Assembly (NCBI GenBank): GCA_903859155.1
Contig: CAIOLO010000019.1
Span: forward strand, 138,472-202,471
Length of the DNA stretch: 64,000 nt
Origin: an uncultured beta proteobacterium
Lineage (GTDB): Bacteria; Pseudomonadota; Gammaproteobacteria; Burkholderiales; SG8-39
Reading direction: 5' to 3'
Each line of letters starts with the position of its first letter. The first letter of the stretch is position 1. The translations under genes were made by a program, and so were the position numbers. Of this stretch, positions 48,207-57,124 are shown in pieces. The notes under the pieces were generated by a model that was given only the letters and a program-made list of their open reading frames with translations, made no database searches and had not been told where the DNA came from.

Positions 48207-49127
48207 ATGCAGAATTTCGTCCCGCCGGGCATCGTGCCCGGCCCCAAGGGAGCGCGCGTGTTTCTCGACTACGACAAGGCGGAACTCGACTGGGCCTATG
48301 ATCAGGCGCCGTGGTCGCCGAATCAGGCCGAAATCGCAAAACGCAACGCGCAGAAAAGCGCAGCGGCGCTGGCGCGCCTCGGTCCGCCGCGACGCGTGGC
48401 CTACGGACCCGGGGACATCGAACAACTCGATATCTACACCACGCGCGAGCCCAACGCGCCGATCAACGTATTCATCCATGGCGGGGCGTGGCGCGTCGGC
48501 GATGCCAGGGCTGCAGCCTACATGGCCGAAACTTACGTGGATGCGGGCGGCATTTTCGTTTCCGTCGATTTCAATAACGTCGGCGACGTCGACGGTGATC
48601 TGCTGGTCATGGCCGATCAGGTGCGCCGCGCGGTCGCCTGGGTGAGGCGCAATGCCGCGAGCTTCGGCGGCGACCCGCAGAAGGTCTTTATCTCTGGCAC
48701 TTCCTCGGGTGCGCACCTCGCGGGCGTGGTGCTCACCACCGACTGGCCGAAGGATTACGGCCTGCCCATGGATACCCTCAAAGGCGGCCTGTGCTGCAGC
48801 GGCATGTACGAACTCTATCCGGTGAGCCTCTCGGCGCGCGCGGGCTACGTGAAATTTACCCCGCGGATGATCGAAGAACTCAGTTCACTGCGGCATCTGG
48901 ACAAGCTGGTCGCGCCGGTGGTGGTGGCGCACGGCACGCTGGAGACCCCCGAGTTCCAGCGGCAGAACCGCGAGTTCGCCGCCGCAATCAAGGCGGCAGG
49001 CAAGCCGGTGAGCTTTCTGCTGGGGCAGGGGTACAACCACTTCGAGATGTTCGAGACGCTGGGGAATCCTTATGGGTTGCTGGGGAGGGCGATGCTCGAA
49101 TTGATGAAGCTAAAGCCAGGTTGTTGA
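48207..49127 (+). CDS. Alpha/beta hydrolase, kynurenine-formamidase-like
   Basis: 306 residues from ATG 48207 (CAGGAG upstream); the open frame to 48069 has no homology. The oxyanion motif INVFIHGGAWRVG, the nucleophile elbow ISGTSSGAHLAG and the late histidine in QGYNHFEMFE are those of the esterase/lipase group to which bacterial kynurenine formamidase-like and carboxylesterase-like enzymes belong. Cytoplasmic, with no signal peptide. No tryptophan catabolism genes are nearby, so the name indicates fold similarity only. Confidence 0.8.
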   Translation: MQNFVPPGIVPGPKGARVFLDYDKAELDWAYDQAPWSPNQAEIAKRNAQKSAAALARLGPPRRVAYGPGDIEQLDIYTTREPNAPINVFIHGGAWRVGDARAAAYMAETYVDAGGIFVSVDFNNVGDVDGDLLVMADQVRRAVAWVRRNAASFGGDPQKVFISGTSSGAHLAGVVLTTDWPKDYGLPMDTLKGGLCCSGMYELYPVSLSARAGYVKFTPRMIEELSSLRHLDKLVAPVVVAHGTLETPEFQRQNREFAAAIKAAGKPVSFLLGQGYNHFEMFETLGNPYGLLGRAMLELMKLKPGC

Positions 49128-49271
49128 CTTGTCATCTTGTCCAATTGCAACGCGCACTGGTGTAGACACCGGATATAGTCGCTCAACATGGTGCGCCCGA
49201 ATAGTTGGCTGACGAAATCGCCATCGGCCTGTGCAGGTACTGGAACCTCATGCGTGTCTGCCGGTTGGCCC

Positions 49272-49277
49272 TATAAT
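49272..49277 (+). promoter_or_regulatory. -10 box of the HicBA module
   Basis: A perfect TATAAT 18 bases before the antitoxin start, followed at once by the GGAGG ribosome-binding site. The -35 position shows no clear hexamer. Confidence 0.45.
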
Positions 49278-49295
49278 CAGGTGACGGAGGTGCCT

Positions 49296-49493
49296 ATGAA
49301 ATATCGAATTGCACTGCACAAATCGGAAGAAGGTGTCAGCGTATCCGTTCCCGGACTTCCGGGATGCTGGTCTCAGGGCAGCACAGAACAGGAGGCGGTG
49401 GAAAATATTCGCGATGCCATTCACGAATACCTGGCCGTTGTCGAAGAACAGCTACGCGGCGAGGATATTCGCGAAATAGAAGTTGCAGGTTAG
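49296..49493 (+). CDS. hicB: HicB-type antitoxin
   Basis: 65 residues from ATG 49296 with GGAGG upstream. The partial RNase H-like HicB fold is visible: YRIALHKSEEGVSVSVPGLPGCWSQGSTEQEAVENIRDAI. It is a short HicB without a C-terminal DNA-binding domain. The antitoxin precedes the toxin, the reverse of the more usual hicAB order. Confidence 0.85.
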   Translation: MKYRIALHKSEEGVSVSVPGLPGCWSQGSTEQEAVENIRDAIHEYLAVVEEQLRGEDIREIEVAG

Positions 49494-49495
49494 TC

Positions 49496-49708
49496 TTGCC
49501 GAGCATTCCTGGTGTCAATCACCTTGACGCGGTGCGCGCACTCGAGAAAGCCGGCTTTCGTATCGCGCGTCAAGGCAAGCATATCGTCATGAGCAACGGG
49601 CAACGCATTGTGACCATCCCCAGGCACAATCCCGTCAATGCATTCACCTTGGGTGGTATCGCTCGCGATGCCGGTTTGTCGGTCGAACAGTTTCGCGAAC
49701 TGCTGTAG
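49496..49708 (+). CDS. hicA: HicA-type mRNA interferase toxin
   Basis: 70 residues from a TTG start two bases after the hicB stop; no ATG or GTG is available before the conserved fold. The double-stranded-RNA-binding-like HicA pattern is present: IPGVNHLDAVRALEKAGFRIARQGKHIVMSNG, with the conserved histidine in GKHIVM, and then TIPRHNPVNAFTLGGIARDAGLS. HicA cleaves mRNA and stops translation. A weak start codon for the toxin behind a strong one for the antitoxin would favour antitoxin excess. Confidence 0.85.
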   Translation: MPSIPGVNHLDAVRALEKAGFRIARQGKHIVMSNGQRIVTIPRHNPVNAFTLGGIARDAGLSVEQFRELL

Positions 49709-49949
49709 TAAGCCGGCACAAATCTACGCATTATTGCGCCGCGAGCGCGGCCATCAGGACAGTGTCCCGCCGCAGATTCCTGCCGATGCGGCCATGCCGC
49801 GGGCGTCGTATGATTGCCGGCACACCGCGAAGCAGGACGCCAGCCGCGACCGCGGTGGCTGCTGGTTCCGACCCGCGAGTCGCGGCACGACGGACCGAAA
49901 GGGCCGAGATCCCGTTCGGCAAACCGCATTTCCTTTGGAGGACGCCGCC

Positions 49950-50918
49950 ATGCAAAAAATCCGCCTGCTGTGCAATATCGCTTGCGCCACGCTGTTGCTG
50001 GCCGCCGCGAATGGCTGGGCCCAGGCGCCATCAAAACCGATACGCTGGATCGTGCCCTTCTCCCCGGGCGGGATCACCGACGTGCTGGCGCGGGTGATCT
50101 CGGTGCAGTTGCAGCCGGGCCTGGGGCAATCCGTCGTCGTCGAGAATCGCGTCGGTGCCGGCGGTATGATCGCCGCCGAAATCGTCGCCAAGGGGCCGGC
50201 CGATGGCAGCCTGCTGTTGATCGGCGGGCCGATCATCCCGACCGCGCCTTCGCTGTACAAGTCATTGCCCTTCGATCCGCTGCGCGATCTCGCCCCGGTG
50301 GCGCAGATCGGCAGCGCGGCCAACGTTCTGGTGGTCGCGCCCGAGCATCCGGCCAGGAGCGTCAAGGATCTGGTGGACATGGCGCGGCGCAGTCCGGGCA
50401 AGCTCAATTACGCCTCGACCGGCAATGGCTCGGTGCTGCAGCTGAGCGCCGAGATGTTCAAGAGGGACACCAGGACCTTCATCGTGCAGATTCCCTATCG
50501 CGGCTCGCCGGAGGCGGTGACTGCGGTGCTCAGCGGACAGGTCGACTTCCTGTTCGACAACATGGTGGTTTCGCTGCCGCAGATTCAGGGAGGAAAGCTG
50601 AGGGCGCTGGCGGTGACCTCGCGCGAGCGCGACCCGTCGGTTCCCGGCGTGCCGACGATGCTGGAGGCCGGTTTCCCCGATTTCGTGATTGCCACCTGGA
50701 ACGGCATCTGGACCACCGGCGGCACGCCCGCCGCGCAAGTGGGCCGGCTCGAGGCGGAGGTGCGCAAGGTGCTGGCGATGCCCGATGTCGTGGCGATGAT
50801 CAACAAGACCGGGGTGCGAGTCAATTATCTCGGCTCTGCCGACCTGGCGAAAATCATCAAGGACGAGGCTGCGCACTGGGCCGGAGTGCTCAAATTCGCG
50901 GGCGTCAATCCGGAATAG
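49950..50918 (+). CDS. Bug/TTT periplasmic substrate-binding receptor
   Basis: 322 residues from ATG 49950 (TTTGGAGGAC upstream); the longer open frame is unsupported. Signal peptide: LLCNIACATLLLAAANGWAQ. Bug signatures: IRWIVPFSPGGITDVLARVIS, VENRVGAGGMIAAEIVAKGPADGS and IPYRGSPEAVTAVLSGQV. The ADGS replaces the usual PDGYT turn. The 240-base region before it holds no other gene. Confidence 0.9.
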   Translation: MQKIRLLCNIACATLLLAAANGWAQAPSKPIRWIVPFSPGGITDVLARVISVQLQPGLGQSVVVENRVGAGGMIAAEIVAKGPADGSLLLIGGPIIPTAPSLYKSLPFDPLRDLAPVAQIGSAANVLVVAPEHPARSVKDLVDMARRSPGKLNYASTGNGSVLQLSAEMFKRDTRTFIVQIPYRGSPEAVTAVLSGQVDFLFDNMVVSLPQIQGGKLRALAVTSRERDPSVPGVPTMLEAGFPDFVIATWNGIWTTGGTPAAQVGRLEAEVRKVLAMPDVVAMINKTGVRVNYLGSADLAKIIKDEAAHWAGVLKFAGVNPE

Positions 50919-51047
50919 AACCAAGCCGGATTTAAAGCGGCGAGGTGGTGCGGTTTCGCATGGGCATCGTCGTAGATGCCCATGTGACCGATGCTTCGGC
51001 GACCCAGCGCTGAATCTTTTGCCCCCGACAGACAGGCTTTGCCGGCC

Positions 51048-51911
51048 TCAGAAGCCGGCTATCGCCTCCAGCGTTTTGCCCGCCTGCTCGTGCGCGCGCC
51101 GCGTTGCCGCGATATGCGCCATCACCTCCGGCGGCGAGGCGATTTCCCTGGCGAAATCCGGCCGCGCGGCAAGTTTGCCCATCCAGGCAGCGACGCGCGG
51201 ATGCAGGCGTGCGATCGGATAGCCGCCCAGCGACAGCCGGTGGGCGTAGATGAACCAGGCGATATCGAGCACGCTGAGTGCATCGCCGAGGAGGTAGGGG
51301 CTCGCCGCCAGGCGCTGGTCGATTTCGGCGAACGCCACGCGGAATTTCTGCGCCGATGCGCGCGAGCGCTCGTCGCTGAAGCCTTCCCTGGCGGCGCGCT
51401 CCCAGAACGCGATCTGCGCCGCCTTGTCGGGGTCCGCCGCCCCCTGCACCGTGCCCGAGCCGTTGGCGGCATAGCTTTGCAGGGCTTCGGCCGACTTGGG
51501 CGGTCCCGGCGGATTGAAGACGAAGCGAAAGCTCAGTGTCCGCAAATCCATATGCAGGTCGTCCTCGTGCCTTAGCAGTTTCGCGACTTCGTTTTCGAAC
51601 CCGGCCGGGATCAGCTTCGGCGCTGGAAAGCTCTTTTCCAGGTGGGTGATGATGTCGTTGCTTTCGATATGAACGACGCCATCGTGCACCAGCACCGGCA
51701 CCAGGCCGCGCGGATTGATTCCCAGGAACCAGGGACGGAAATTCTCGTTGGCGTGCAGATCAATCAGATGCGATTCCCAAGCGATTCCTTTTACGCTGAG
51801 AAAGATGCGCAGCTTCTGCGAGCACGAGGACCCGCTCGCGTGCAGCAAATGCACGCCCTTCCAGTCAAGCACCTCGCGGGTCTTGATGTCGCCGTCAACC
51901 AGTTGAACCAT
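51048..51911 (-). CDS. Glutathione S-transferase family protein
   Basis: 287 residues. The N-terminal thioredoxin-like domain has HASGSSCSQKLRIFLSVKGI (active-site region with Ser and Cys), NPRGLVPVLVHDGVVHIESNDIITHLE with the cis-proline and the glutathione-contacting Glu-Ser. The C-terminal helical domain has LGDALSVLDIAWFIYAHRLSL, the usual N-capping region. About 60 residues longer than common GSTs because of an insertion before the helical domain. Substrate unknown. Confidence 0.85.
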   Translation of the reverse strand: MVQLVDGDIKTREVLDWKGVHLLHASGSSCSQKLRIFLSVKGIAWESHLIDLHANENFRPWFLGINPRGLVPVLVHDGVVHIESNDIITHLEKSFPAPKLIPAGFENEVAKLLRHEDDLHMDLRTLSFRFVFNPPGPPKSAEALQSYAANGSGTVQGAADPDKAAQIAFWERAAREGFSDERSRASAQKFRVAFAEIDQRLAASPYLLGDALSVLDIAWFIYAHRLSLGGYPIARLHPRVAAWMGKLAARPDFAREIASPPEVMAHIAATRRAHEQAGKTLEAIAGF

Positions 51912-51959
51912 GTTGCCTCCAGTGTGTCTTGGAATTCCTGTTTGCGCCTTGCGGCGCGC

Positions 51960-52379
51960 CTATTGCACGTCGAGCAGTTCGACGTCGAATATCAGCGTGG
52001 CATCCGGCGGGATCATGCCGTTGCCCGCGCCGCGCGCGCCGTAGGCGAGGTCGCCCGGGATGACGAGGGTGCGCTTGCCGCCGACTTTCATGCCGGCCAC
52101 GCCCTGGTCCCAGCCCTTGATCACCCGCCCTGCGCCCAGCGGAAACGAAAACGGTCCGCGACCCACCGAGCTGTCGAACTGTTTGCCGTGCTGCTTGTCC
52201 GCCTTGAGGTCCTGCAGCCAGCCGGTGTAGTGAACTGCAACCGTCTTGCCGGCCGCGGCTTCCTTGCCTTTGCCGACCACGGTATCGGTCTTGACAAGCG
52301 CTTCGGCGGCGAAGGCGGAGCCGACCGCAGCGACGAGGGTGAAGACCAGGGCAATTAGCGCTGCGTGCAGGGGTTTCAT
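51960..52379 (-). CDS. FKBP-type peptidyl-prolyl isomerase, exported
   Basis: 139 residues from ATG 52379, with a signal peptide (LHAALIALVFTLVAAVGSAFA). The FKBP core has VAVHYTGWLQD, GRGPFSFPLGAGRVIKGWDQG, LVIPGDLAYGARGAG and LIFDVELLDV. Catalyses prolyl cis-trans isomerisation in the periplasm. An open frame continues upstream to 53093 but is the antisense shadow of the cytochrome gene and is not part of this protein. Confidence 0.92.
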   Translation of the reverse strand: MKPLHAALIALVFTLVAAVGSAFAAEALVKTDTVVGKGKEAAAGKTVAVHYTGWLQDLKADKQHGKQFDSSVGRGPFSFPLGAGRVIKGWDQGVAGMKVGGKRTLVIPGDLAYGARGAGNGMIPPDATLIFDVELLDVQ

Positions 52380-52548
52380 GAGAGCTGTCCGATTCGGGAA
52401 ATGGGAAGGACACGGAGCTTGCCTCGTCGTGCCGATGTCTGTCAATGCGACACCATCGGGAGGCGGCGCCGAAATCCGCGCCGGCGACGGGCCTTGGCCG
52501 CTGACCGGGCTTGTTGCGGTTCGGTTTTTTGGATCATCAGCGGCTTTT

Positions 52549-52562
52549 TTGATTCGGATCAA
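52549..52562 (+). promoter_or_regulatory. Consensus FNR box before the multiheme cytochrome
   Basis: TTGATTCGGATCAA matches TTGAT-N4-ATCAA at all ten positions. A weak -10 (CATAGT, 52582-52587) lies about the distance expected for a class II FNR-activated promoter, and the cytochrome ATG follows at 52656. It also lies in the upstream region of the divergent FKBP gene. Confidence 0.7.
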
Positions 52563-52655
52563 ACTGGTTTCAGTGAAGCGGCATAGTGTTGCGGGTGCGC
52601 CGGGAGTCCGGTCTGGGACAGTCCGATGGCCCCCGCCATTTAAAGGAGCCTTGTC

Positions 52656-53765
52656 ATGTCCGTTGCCAGACTGTTCGCATCGCTGATTCTCGCTGTTGTG
52701 CTGCTGCCGTTGCAGGCCCAGGCGCAGCCCAAGCCGGCGCCCTTCGTGTTCCCGCAGGCCTGCGCCGACTGCCATGGCTCGGCGGGCAAGTATCCTGTGC
52801 GCGGCGTGCGCAGCCAGTATCTGACCTCGGGCCACCGCACCCTCCCGGATGCCTCCTATTCGAACGGGGAGGGTTGCCAGAGGTGCCACACCAACGAGGG
52901 CTTCATCGAATACGCCGCCACCGGCAAATCCGATCCCAAGGTAACCATCAAGAATCCCTCGGAGGTCGGCTGTTTCACCTGCCATGCGCCGCACGAGAGG
53001 GGTAATTTCTCGCTGCGCAAGGAAAATCCCGTGAAGCTGGCCAACGGCGTCATGTTCGACATGGGCAAGGGCAACCTGTGCGCCAACTGCCACCAGGCGC
53101 GCGTGATGCCCAAAGATGAAGTCAGGTCACGGGACATCCTGCGCGAACCCTGGGGCGCACACCACGGGCCGCAGTCGGACATGTTGCTCGGGACGAACGC
53201 CTACGAGTTTCCCGGCAAGGCCTATTCCAGCTCCGCGCATGCGAGCCTGAAGGATGCCAATTGCGTCACCTGCCACATGACCCAGCCCACCACTGCGCGT
53301 TACGCGCTGACCCCGGCCATCGGTGGTCACAGCATGAAGCTGGGCGGTGAAGTGCACGAGGTGCCGACGCTCAACGTGGCCGGCTGCAAGACCTGCCACA
53401 AGGACATCAAGCAGGTACCCCGGAGAGAGGTGTTCGACATCAAGGCGAGCGCCGACTACGACGGCGACGGCGCCATCGAACCGGTGCAGGACGAGGTCCA
53501 GGGACTGCTCGAAAAATTCAGCAACAAGCAGGGAACCGGGGCGCTGCAGAAGATCAGCAACCCGATCTTCGATGCCAAGGGCAAGTTCGTCGAGAACAAC
53601 AAAACGCAGCACCCGCTCGAGGTGGTCGCCTCCCTGTACAACTACAAGTTCGTCCTGGAGGACAAGAGCCGCGGCGTGCACAACACCAAGTATGCGGTCC
53701 AGTTGCTGATGGATTCGCTCAAGTCGCTGGATAAAAACTACGACGACTCGCGCCGGCCGAAATAG
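52656..53765 (+). CDS. Exported six-heme c-type cytochrome
   Basis: 369 residues with a signal peptide (LFASLILAVVLLPLQAQAQ) and six CxxCH heme sites: CADCH, CQRCH, CFTCH, CANCH, CVTCH and CKTCH, all in the first two thirds. The last third has DYDGDGAIEPVQDEVQ and no further hemes. Such proteins carry electrons in the periplasm, often to alternative acceptors under low oxygen. AAAGGAGCC precedes the ATG. The consensus FNR box upstream fits anaerobic expression. No oxidoreductase partner or cytochrome maturation gene is adjacent, so the electron acceptor is unknown. Confidence 0.9.
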   Translation: MSVARLFASLILAVVLLPLQAQAQPKPAPFVFPQACADCHGSAGKYPVRGVRSQYLTSGHRTLPDASYSNGEGCQRCHTNEGFIEYAATGKSDPKVTIKNPSEVGCFTCHAPHERGNFSLRKENPVKLANGVMFDMGKGNLCANCHQARVMPKDEVRSRDILREPWGAHHGPQSDMLLGTNAYEFPGKAYSSSAHASLKDANCVTCHMTQPTTARYALTPAIGGHSMKLGGEVHEVPTLNVAGCKTCHKDIKQVPRREVFDIKASADYDGDGAIEPVQDEVQGLLEKFSNKQGTGALQKISNPIFDAKGKFVENNKTQHPLEVVASLYNYKFVLEDKSRGVHNTKYAVQLLMDSLKSLDKNYDDSRRPK

Positions 53766-53793
53766 CGCGCCGGAACAGGGGAGCGGCGCGCCC

Positions 53794-54633
53794 TCAGGGC
53801 GTGGTGAAGAAGCGCCGCTCCATTTCCTCCAGCCCCAGGGTTTTGAGGATTTCATGCAGGCGCCGCGCCGGACGTTCGCGCGGCAGCGCCTTGCGGGTGG
53901 CGATGATGAGTTCATTTTTCATCGAATGTTCCCAACCGACCAGTTCGGTGACGCTCACCTGGTAGCCGTGCGCCTCGAGTTGCAGCCCGCGCAGCACGTT
54001 GGTGACCTGGCTGCCGAATTCCCGGGTATGCAGGGGATGGCGCCACAATTCGGTGAGCGCGGCGTTGGCCAGGGCCTGGCCCTTGTTCTTGCGCAGCACC
54101 GCGGCCACCTCGGCCTGGCAACAGGGTGCCAGCACGATGAAGCGCGCCTCGCGCTCCAGTGCAAAGCGAATCGCGTCATCGGTTGCGGTATCGCAGGCAT
54201 GCAGCGCGGTGACAATGTCCACCCGCGCGGGCAATTGCTCTGTCGCGATCGCATCGGTCACCGCAAGGTTCAGGAACGACATGCCGGGAAAGCCCAGCCG
54301 CTGCGCCAGTTCGCGTGATTTGCGCACCAGATCGTCGCGTACCTCGACGCCGTAGATGTGCGCGCCGCCGTCACCGGCGCCATAGCCCCTGAAGAACCGG
54401 TCGTAGAGCATGAATCCCAGGTAGGACTTGCCGGCACCGTGGTCGACCAGCCGCACGTCGGCATGCTCGGCGCGGATTTCCTCGAGCAGCGGTTCGATGA
54501 AGCGGCACAGGTGGCTCACCTGCTTGAGCTTGCGACGGCTGTCCTGGTTCATCTTGCCGTCGCGCGTGAGGATGTGCAGCTCCTTGAGCAGTTCGGTCGA
54601 TTGCCCCGGCTGAATTTCGTGCACGCCTGTCAT
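53794..54633 (-). CDS. SAM-dependent methyltransferase, Methyltransf_32-like
   Basis: 279 residues. After a helical N-terminus the motif I is VRLVDHGAGKSYLGFMLYD, followed by IYGVEVRDDLVRKSRELAQRLG, VTALHACDTATDDAIRFAL and FIVLAPCCQAEV. The HACDTATD and APCCQ segments are typical of the METTL/GSTCD-like group (Methyltransf_32), with possible RNA substrates. The substrate is not known. It is convergent with the cytochrome gene and divergent from the liv binding-protein gene. Confidence 0.8.
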   Translation of the reverse strand: MTGVHEIQPGQSTELLKELHILTRDGKMNQDSRRKLKQVSHLCRFIEPLLEEIRAEHADVRLVDHGAGKSYLGFMLYDRFFRGYGAGDGGAHIYGVEVRDDLVRKSRELAQRLGFPGMSFLNLAVTDAIATEQLPARVDIVTALHACDTATDDAIRFALEREARFIVLAPCCQAEVAAVLRKNKGQALANAALTELWRHPLHTREFGSQVTNVLRGLQLEAHGYQVSVTELVGWEHSMKNELIIATRKALPRERPARRLHEILKTLGLEEMERRFFTTP

Positions 54634-54746
54634 TTCCTGTCTGCGCCTTCCAAATCACCTGCAAATTGAGGACAATAGCCAGACAAACAAGAACCGCGCC
54701 TGGAAATTGCAGTTTCGCCATTCAATCAGCCCTGCCGAGGAGAGCC

Positions 54747-56048
54747 ATGAATACCATAGAAAAGACCAGCTTAGCCACTTTGGATGTCGGCGTCAGCGAC
54801 GCTACAGAAGGAGGGGCGGACGCGGGGCGGCGTCGTTTTGTCGGCGCGGTGGGTGCGGCCGCCATTGTTTCCAGCAGCTCGCTGATGCGTCCGGCCTGGG
54901 CGCAAAGCGCCAAACTCAAGGTCGGGGTGCTGCTGCCGCGCTCGGGCGTGCAGGCCTTTGTCGGCCAGTCCTGCCAGTTCGGCGCCGATGTGGCGCCGGC
55001 GGTGCTCAAGTCGCTGTTCGGCGTGGACATCGAGCTGATGAATGCCGACACCGAGACCAATGTGGACACCGCCCGCAGCCGCGCCGAGCGCCTTATCTCC
55101 GAGGGCGCGCAGGTGCTGGTGGGTGCATTCGATTCCGGCGCCAGCCTGGCGATCGCGCAGGTAGCCGAACAAAAGGGCGTGCCCTTCGTGATCAATATCG
55201 CCGCCGCGCCGCAGATTACCGAACAGGGCTACAAGTTCACCTTCCGCAATTTCCCGACCAGCGTGGATCTGGTGGTCAACGGACTGGGCCTGGCGCGCGA
55301 CCTGTTCCTCGCCACCGGCACCGCGCCGCGCACCGCGGTGTTCATGCATGTCAACGACACCTTCGGCCAGGCCAACAAGGCGGCCATTGCGTCCATCCTG
55401 CCCAAGCTCGATTACCTGCCGTTCAAGCTGCTCGATACCATCGCCTACGACCCCGCCGCCAAGGACCTGACCGTCGAGGTCGCCAGGGCCAAGGCCACCA
55501 AGGCAGATTTCCTGCTGCTGGTGTGCCGCCTCAACGACGCCATCATCCTGCGCCGCGAAATGGTCAAGCAGCGCTGGAACCCGATGGGCATCATCGGCCC
55601 GGGCAATCCGGGCATGTACGAAGCGCAGTTTTATGCCGCGCTGGGAAAATTGTCGGATCACTGCATCTCGAACGTGCCCTGGTACGACCCCAAGTCGGTC
55701 GTCACCAAGGCCATCGACGCGCAGATGCGCAAGCAGTTTCCCAAGGAGAAGCTGATGTACCACGCGCTGAATGTCGGCTTTACCTTCGAGTCGATCCAGA
55801 TCGTCGCAGATGCCTTCAAGCGCTCGCGCAGCAACGACCCGAAAGTGCTGGCCGAGGCGATACGCCAGACCAACATCGCGAGCCGCATGATGCTGGGCGG
55901 GCCGATCAAGTTCAACGCCAAGGGCCAGGTGGAGGGCATCGCCTCGGCCTGCATACAGAACTTCAACCAGCGCCCGATGGTGGTTCTGCCGGCCGCCTCC
56001 GCGGAAGCCAAGCCGGTGTTTCCGGTGCCCGGGTATGTGAGGGCCTGA
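54747..56048 (+). CDS. Branched-chain-type ABC transporter substrate-binding protein
   Basis: 433 residues from ATG 54747 (GAGGAGAG upstream). The N-terminus has a twin-arginine-like signal (GRRRFVGAVGAAAIVSSSS ending PAWAQ). The LivJ-type periplasmic binding fold shows LKVGVLLPRSGVQAFVGQS, VLVGAFDSGASLAIAQVAEQ, FMHVNDTFGQANKAA and FVINIAAAPQITEQGY. It should deliver an amino acid, amide or aromatic acid to the permease and ATPases encoded at 56255-59634. A 200-base leader with two hairpins separates it from livH. Confidence 0.9.
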   Translation: MNTIEKTSLATLDVGVSDATEGGADAGRRRFVGAVGAAAIVSSSSLMRPAWAQSAKLKVGVLLPRSGVQAFVGQSCQFGADVAPAVLKSLFGVDIELMNADTETNVDTARSRAERLISEGAQVLVGAFDSGASLAIAQVAEQKGVPFVINIAAAPQITEQGYKFTFRNFPTSVDLVVNGLGLARDLFLATGTAPRTAVFMHVNDTFGQANKAAIASILPKLDYLPFKLLDTIAYDPAAKDLTVEVARAKATKADFLLLVCRLNDAIILRREMVKQRWNPMGIIGPGNPGMYEAQFYAALGKLSDHCISNVPWYDPKSVVTKAIDAQMRKQFPKEKLMYHALNVGFTFESIQIVADAFKRSRSNDPKVLAEAIRQTNIASRMMLGGPIKFNAKGQVEGIASACIQNFNQRPMVVLPAASAEAKPVFPVPGYVRA

Positions 56049-56097
56049 AGGCGGCTGGGACGGGGTGAAACTGCTGCTTTGTTTTGGCGTCCAATTT

Positions 56098-56147
56098 TCC
56101 CGCTGATTTTGCAAGTTGCAAAAGCGCAACTTGCAAAATCAGCGGGA
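56098..56147. repeat. 22-base-pair perfect inverted repeat downstream of the binding-protein gene
   Basis: The arms 56098-56119 and 56126-56147 are exact reverse complements around the loop AAAAGC. The arms contain TTGCAAGTTGC. It is 50 bases after the binding-protein stop. There is no T-run; it may protect the 3' end of the mRNA or terminate partially. Confidence 0.8.
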
Positions 56148-56230
56148 CGTATGCAAACCCGGATTCTTTGCCAGATTTGTCAACGCCGGGTTCCTCAGTA
56201 ACGGTAAGTAAAAGGTTTAACTTTACGGAC

Positions 56231-56254
56231 GGGCCGGCCTAGCCGGCCCTTTTT
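56231..56254 (+). terminator. Intrinsic terminator directly before livH
   Basis: GGGCCGGC pairs with GCCGGCCC over a three-base CTA loop, followed by five T. The last T adjoins the ATG of livH, and no Shine-Dalgarno sequence is present. It is a textbook terminator shape in an unusual place, suggesting attenuation between the binding protein and the transporter genes. Confidence 0.75.
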
Positions 56255-57124
56255 ATGTCATTCGAACTGATCGGTAACGTTCTCATCGCCGGAGTGCTCA
56301 GCGGGCTGGTCTACGGGCTGATGGCGCTCGGGCTGTCGGTCATCTTCGGCGTGGTGCGCGTGGTCAATTTTGCGCACGGCGAAATGATGACCGCCGCCAT
56401 GTTTGCCGCCGTGGTTCTGTTCAACACCTGGGGCATCGATCCGTTCATGGCGGTGATTCCGGTGGTGGTGGTGTTCTTCGCGCTGGGCTACCTGCTGCAG
56501 CGGGCCATCATCAACCCGTTCATCACCCGCCCCGAGCATTCCCAGTTCATGCTGCTGGTGGCGGTGGCCATCATCATGGTGAATGCGCTGCTGATCGCAT
56601 TCGGACCCAATGCGCGCAACGTCCAGGTTGACTACCAGCTCGAATCGTTCGAGCTGGGGCCGCTGTTGGTGGATGCGGCGCGCCTGTATGCCGCGGGCGC
56701 GGCGCTGGTGTGCAGCGCGGCGGTGTTTTCCTTTTTCCGCTTTACCATGACCGGCAAGGCGATACGCGCCTGCGCCGACAATCACATGGGCGCCAAGGTG
56801 GTGGGGCTGGATATCCGGCACCTGTATGCGCTGACCTTCGGTCTGGGCTCGGCCTGCGTTGCCGCGGCCGGCTGCATGATGGTGCTGCTGGTGGATGTCA
56901 CCCCGCAGCTCGGTCCTGCCTATACGTTGATGGCCTTCGTGATCGTCATCGTCGGCGGCCTGGGGTCCATGCCCGGCGCGCTGCTGGGCGGGATCCTGAT
57001 CGGCGTATCCGAGGCCGGCGCGGGCCTGTTCATCACCCCCTCGGCCAAGAGCATGGTCAGCTTTGCGCTGCTGGTGGTGGTGCTGCTCTTGCGGCCGCAG
57101 GGCCTGCTCGGCAAAAGGCCGTGA
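56255..57124 (+). CDS. livH: Branched-chain-type ABC transporter permease (LivH)
   Basis: 289 residues, hydrophobic throughout (about eight membrane segments). The family's VYGLMALGLSVIFGVVRVVNFAHGEMM is near the start and GGLGSMPGALLGGILIGVSEA near the end. One half of the membrane channel with LivM. The start ATG 56255 is set by homology; it lacks a ribosome-binding site and abuts an intrinsic terminator, so expression may be conditional. Confidence 0.93.
   Translation: MSFELIGNVLIAGVLSGLVYGLMALGLSVIFGVVRVVNFAHGEMMTAAMFAAVVLFNTWGIDPFMAVIPVVVVFFALGYLLQRAIINPFITRPEHSQFMLLVAVAIIMVNALLIAFGPNARNVQVDYQLESFELGPLLVDAARLYAAGAALVCSAAVFSFFRFTMTGKAIRACADNHMGAKVVGLDIRHLYALTFGLGSACVAAAGCMMVLLVDVTPQLGPAYTLMAFVIVIVGGLGSMPGALLGGILIGVSEAGAGLFITPSAKSMVSFALLVVVLLLRPQGLLGKRP

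Noticed and set aside
52380-53093. N-terminal extension of the FKBP gene
   Set aside because: It is antisense to the heme sites of the cytochrome and lies before a proper signal peptide start.
56098-56147. Insertion-sequence end or attachment site
   Set aside because: There is a single hairpin, no second copy in the window and no transposase or integrase.
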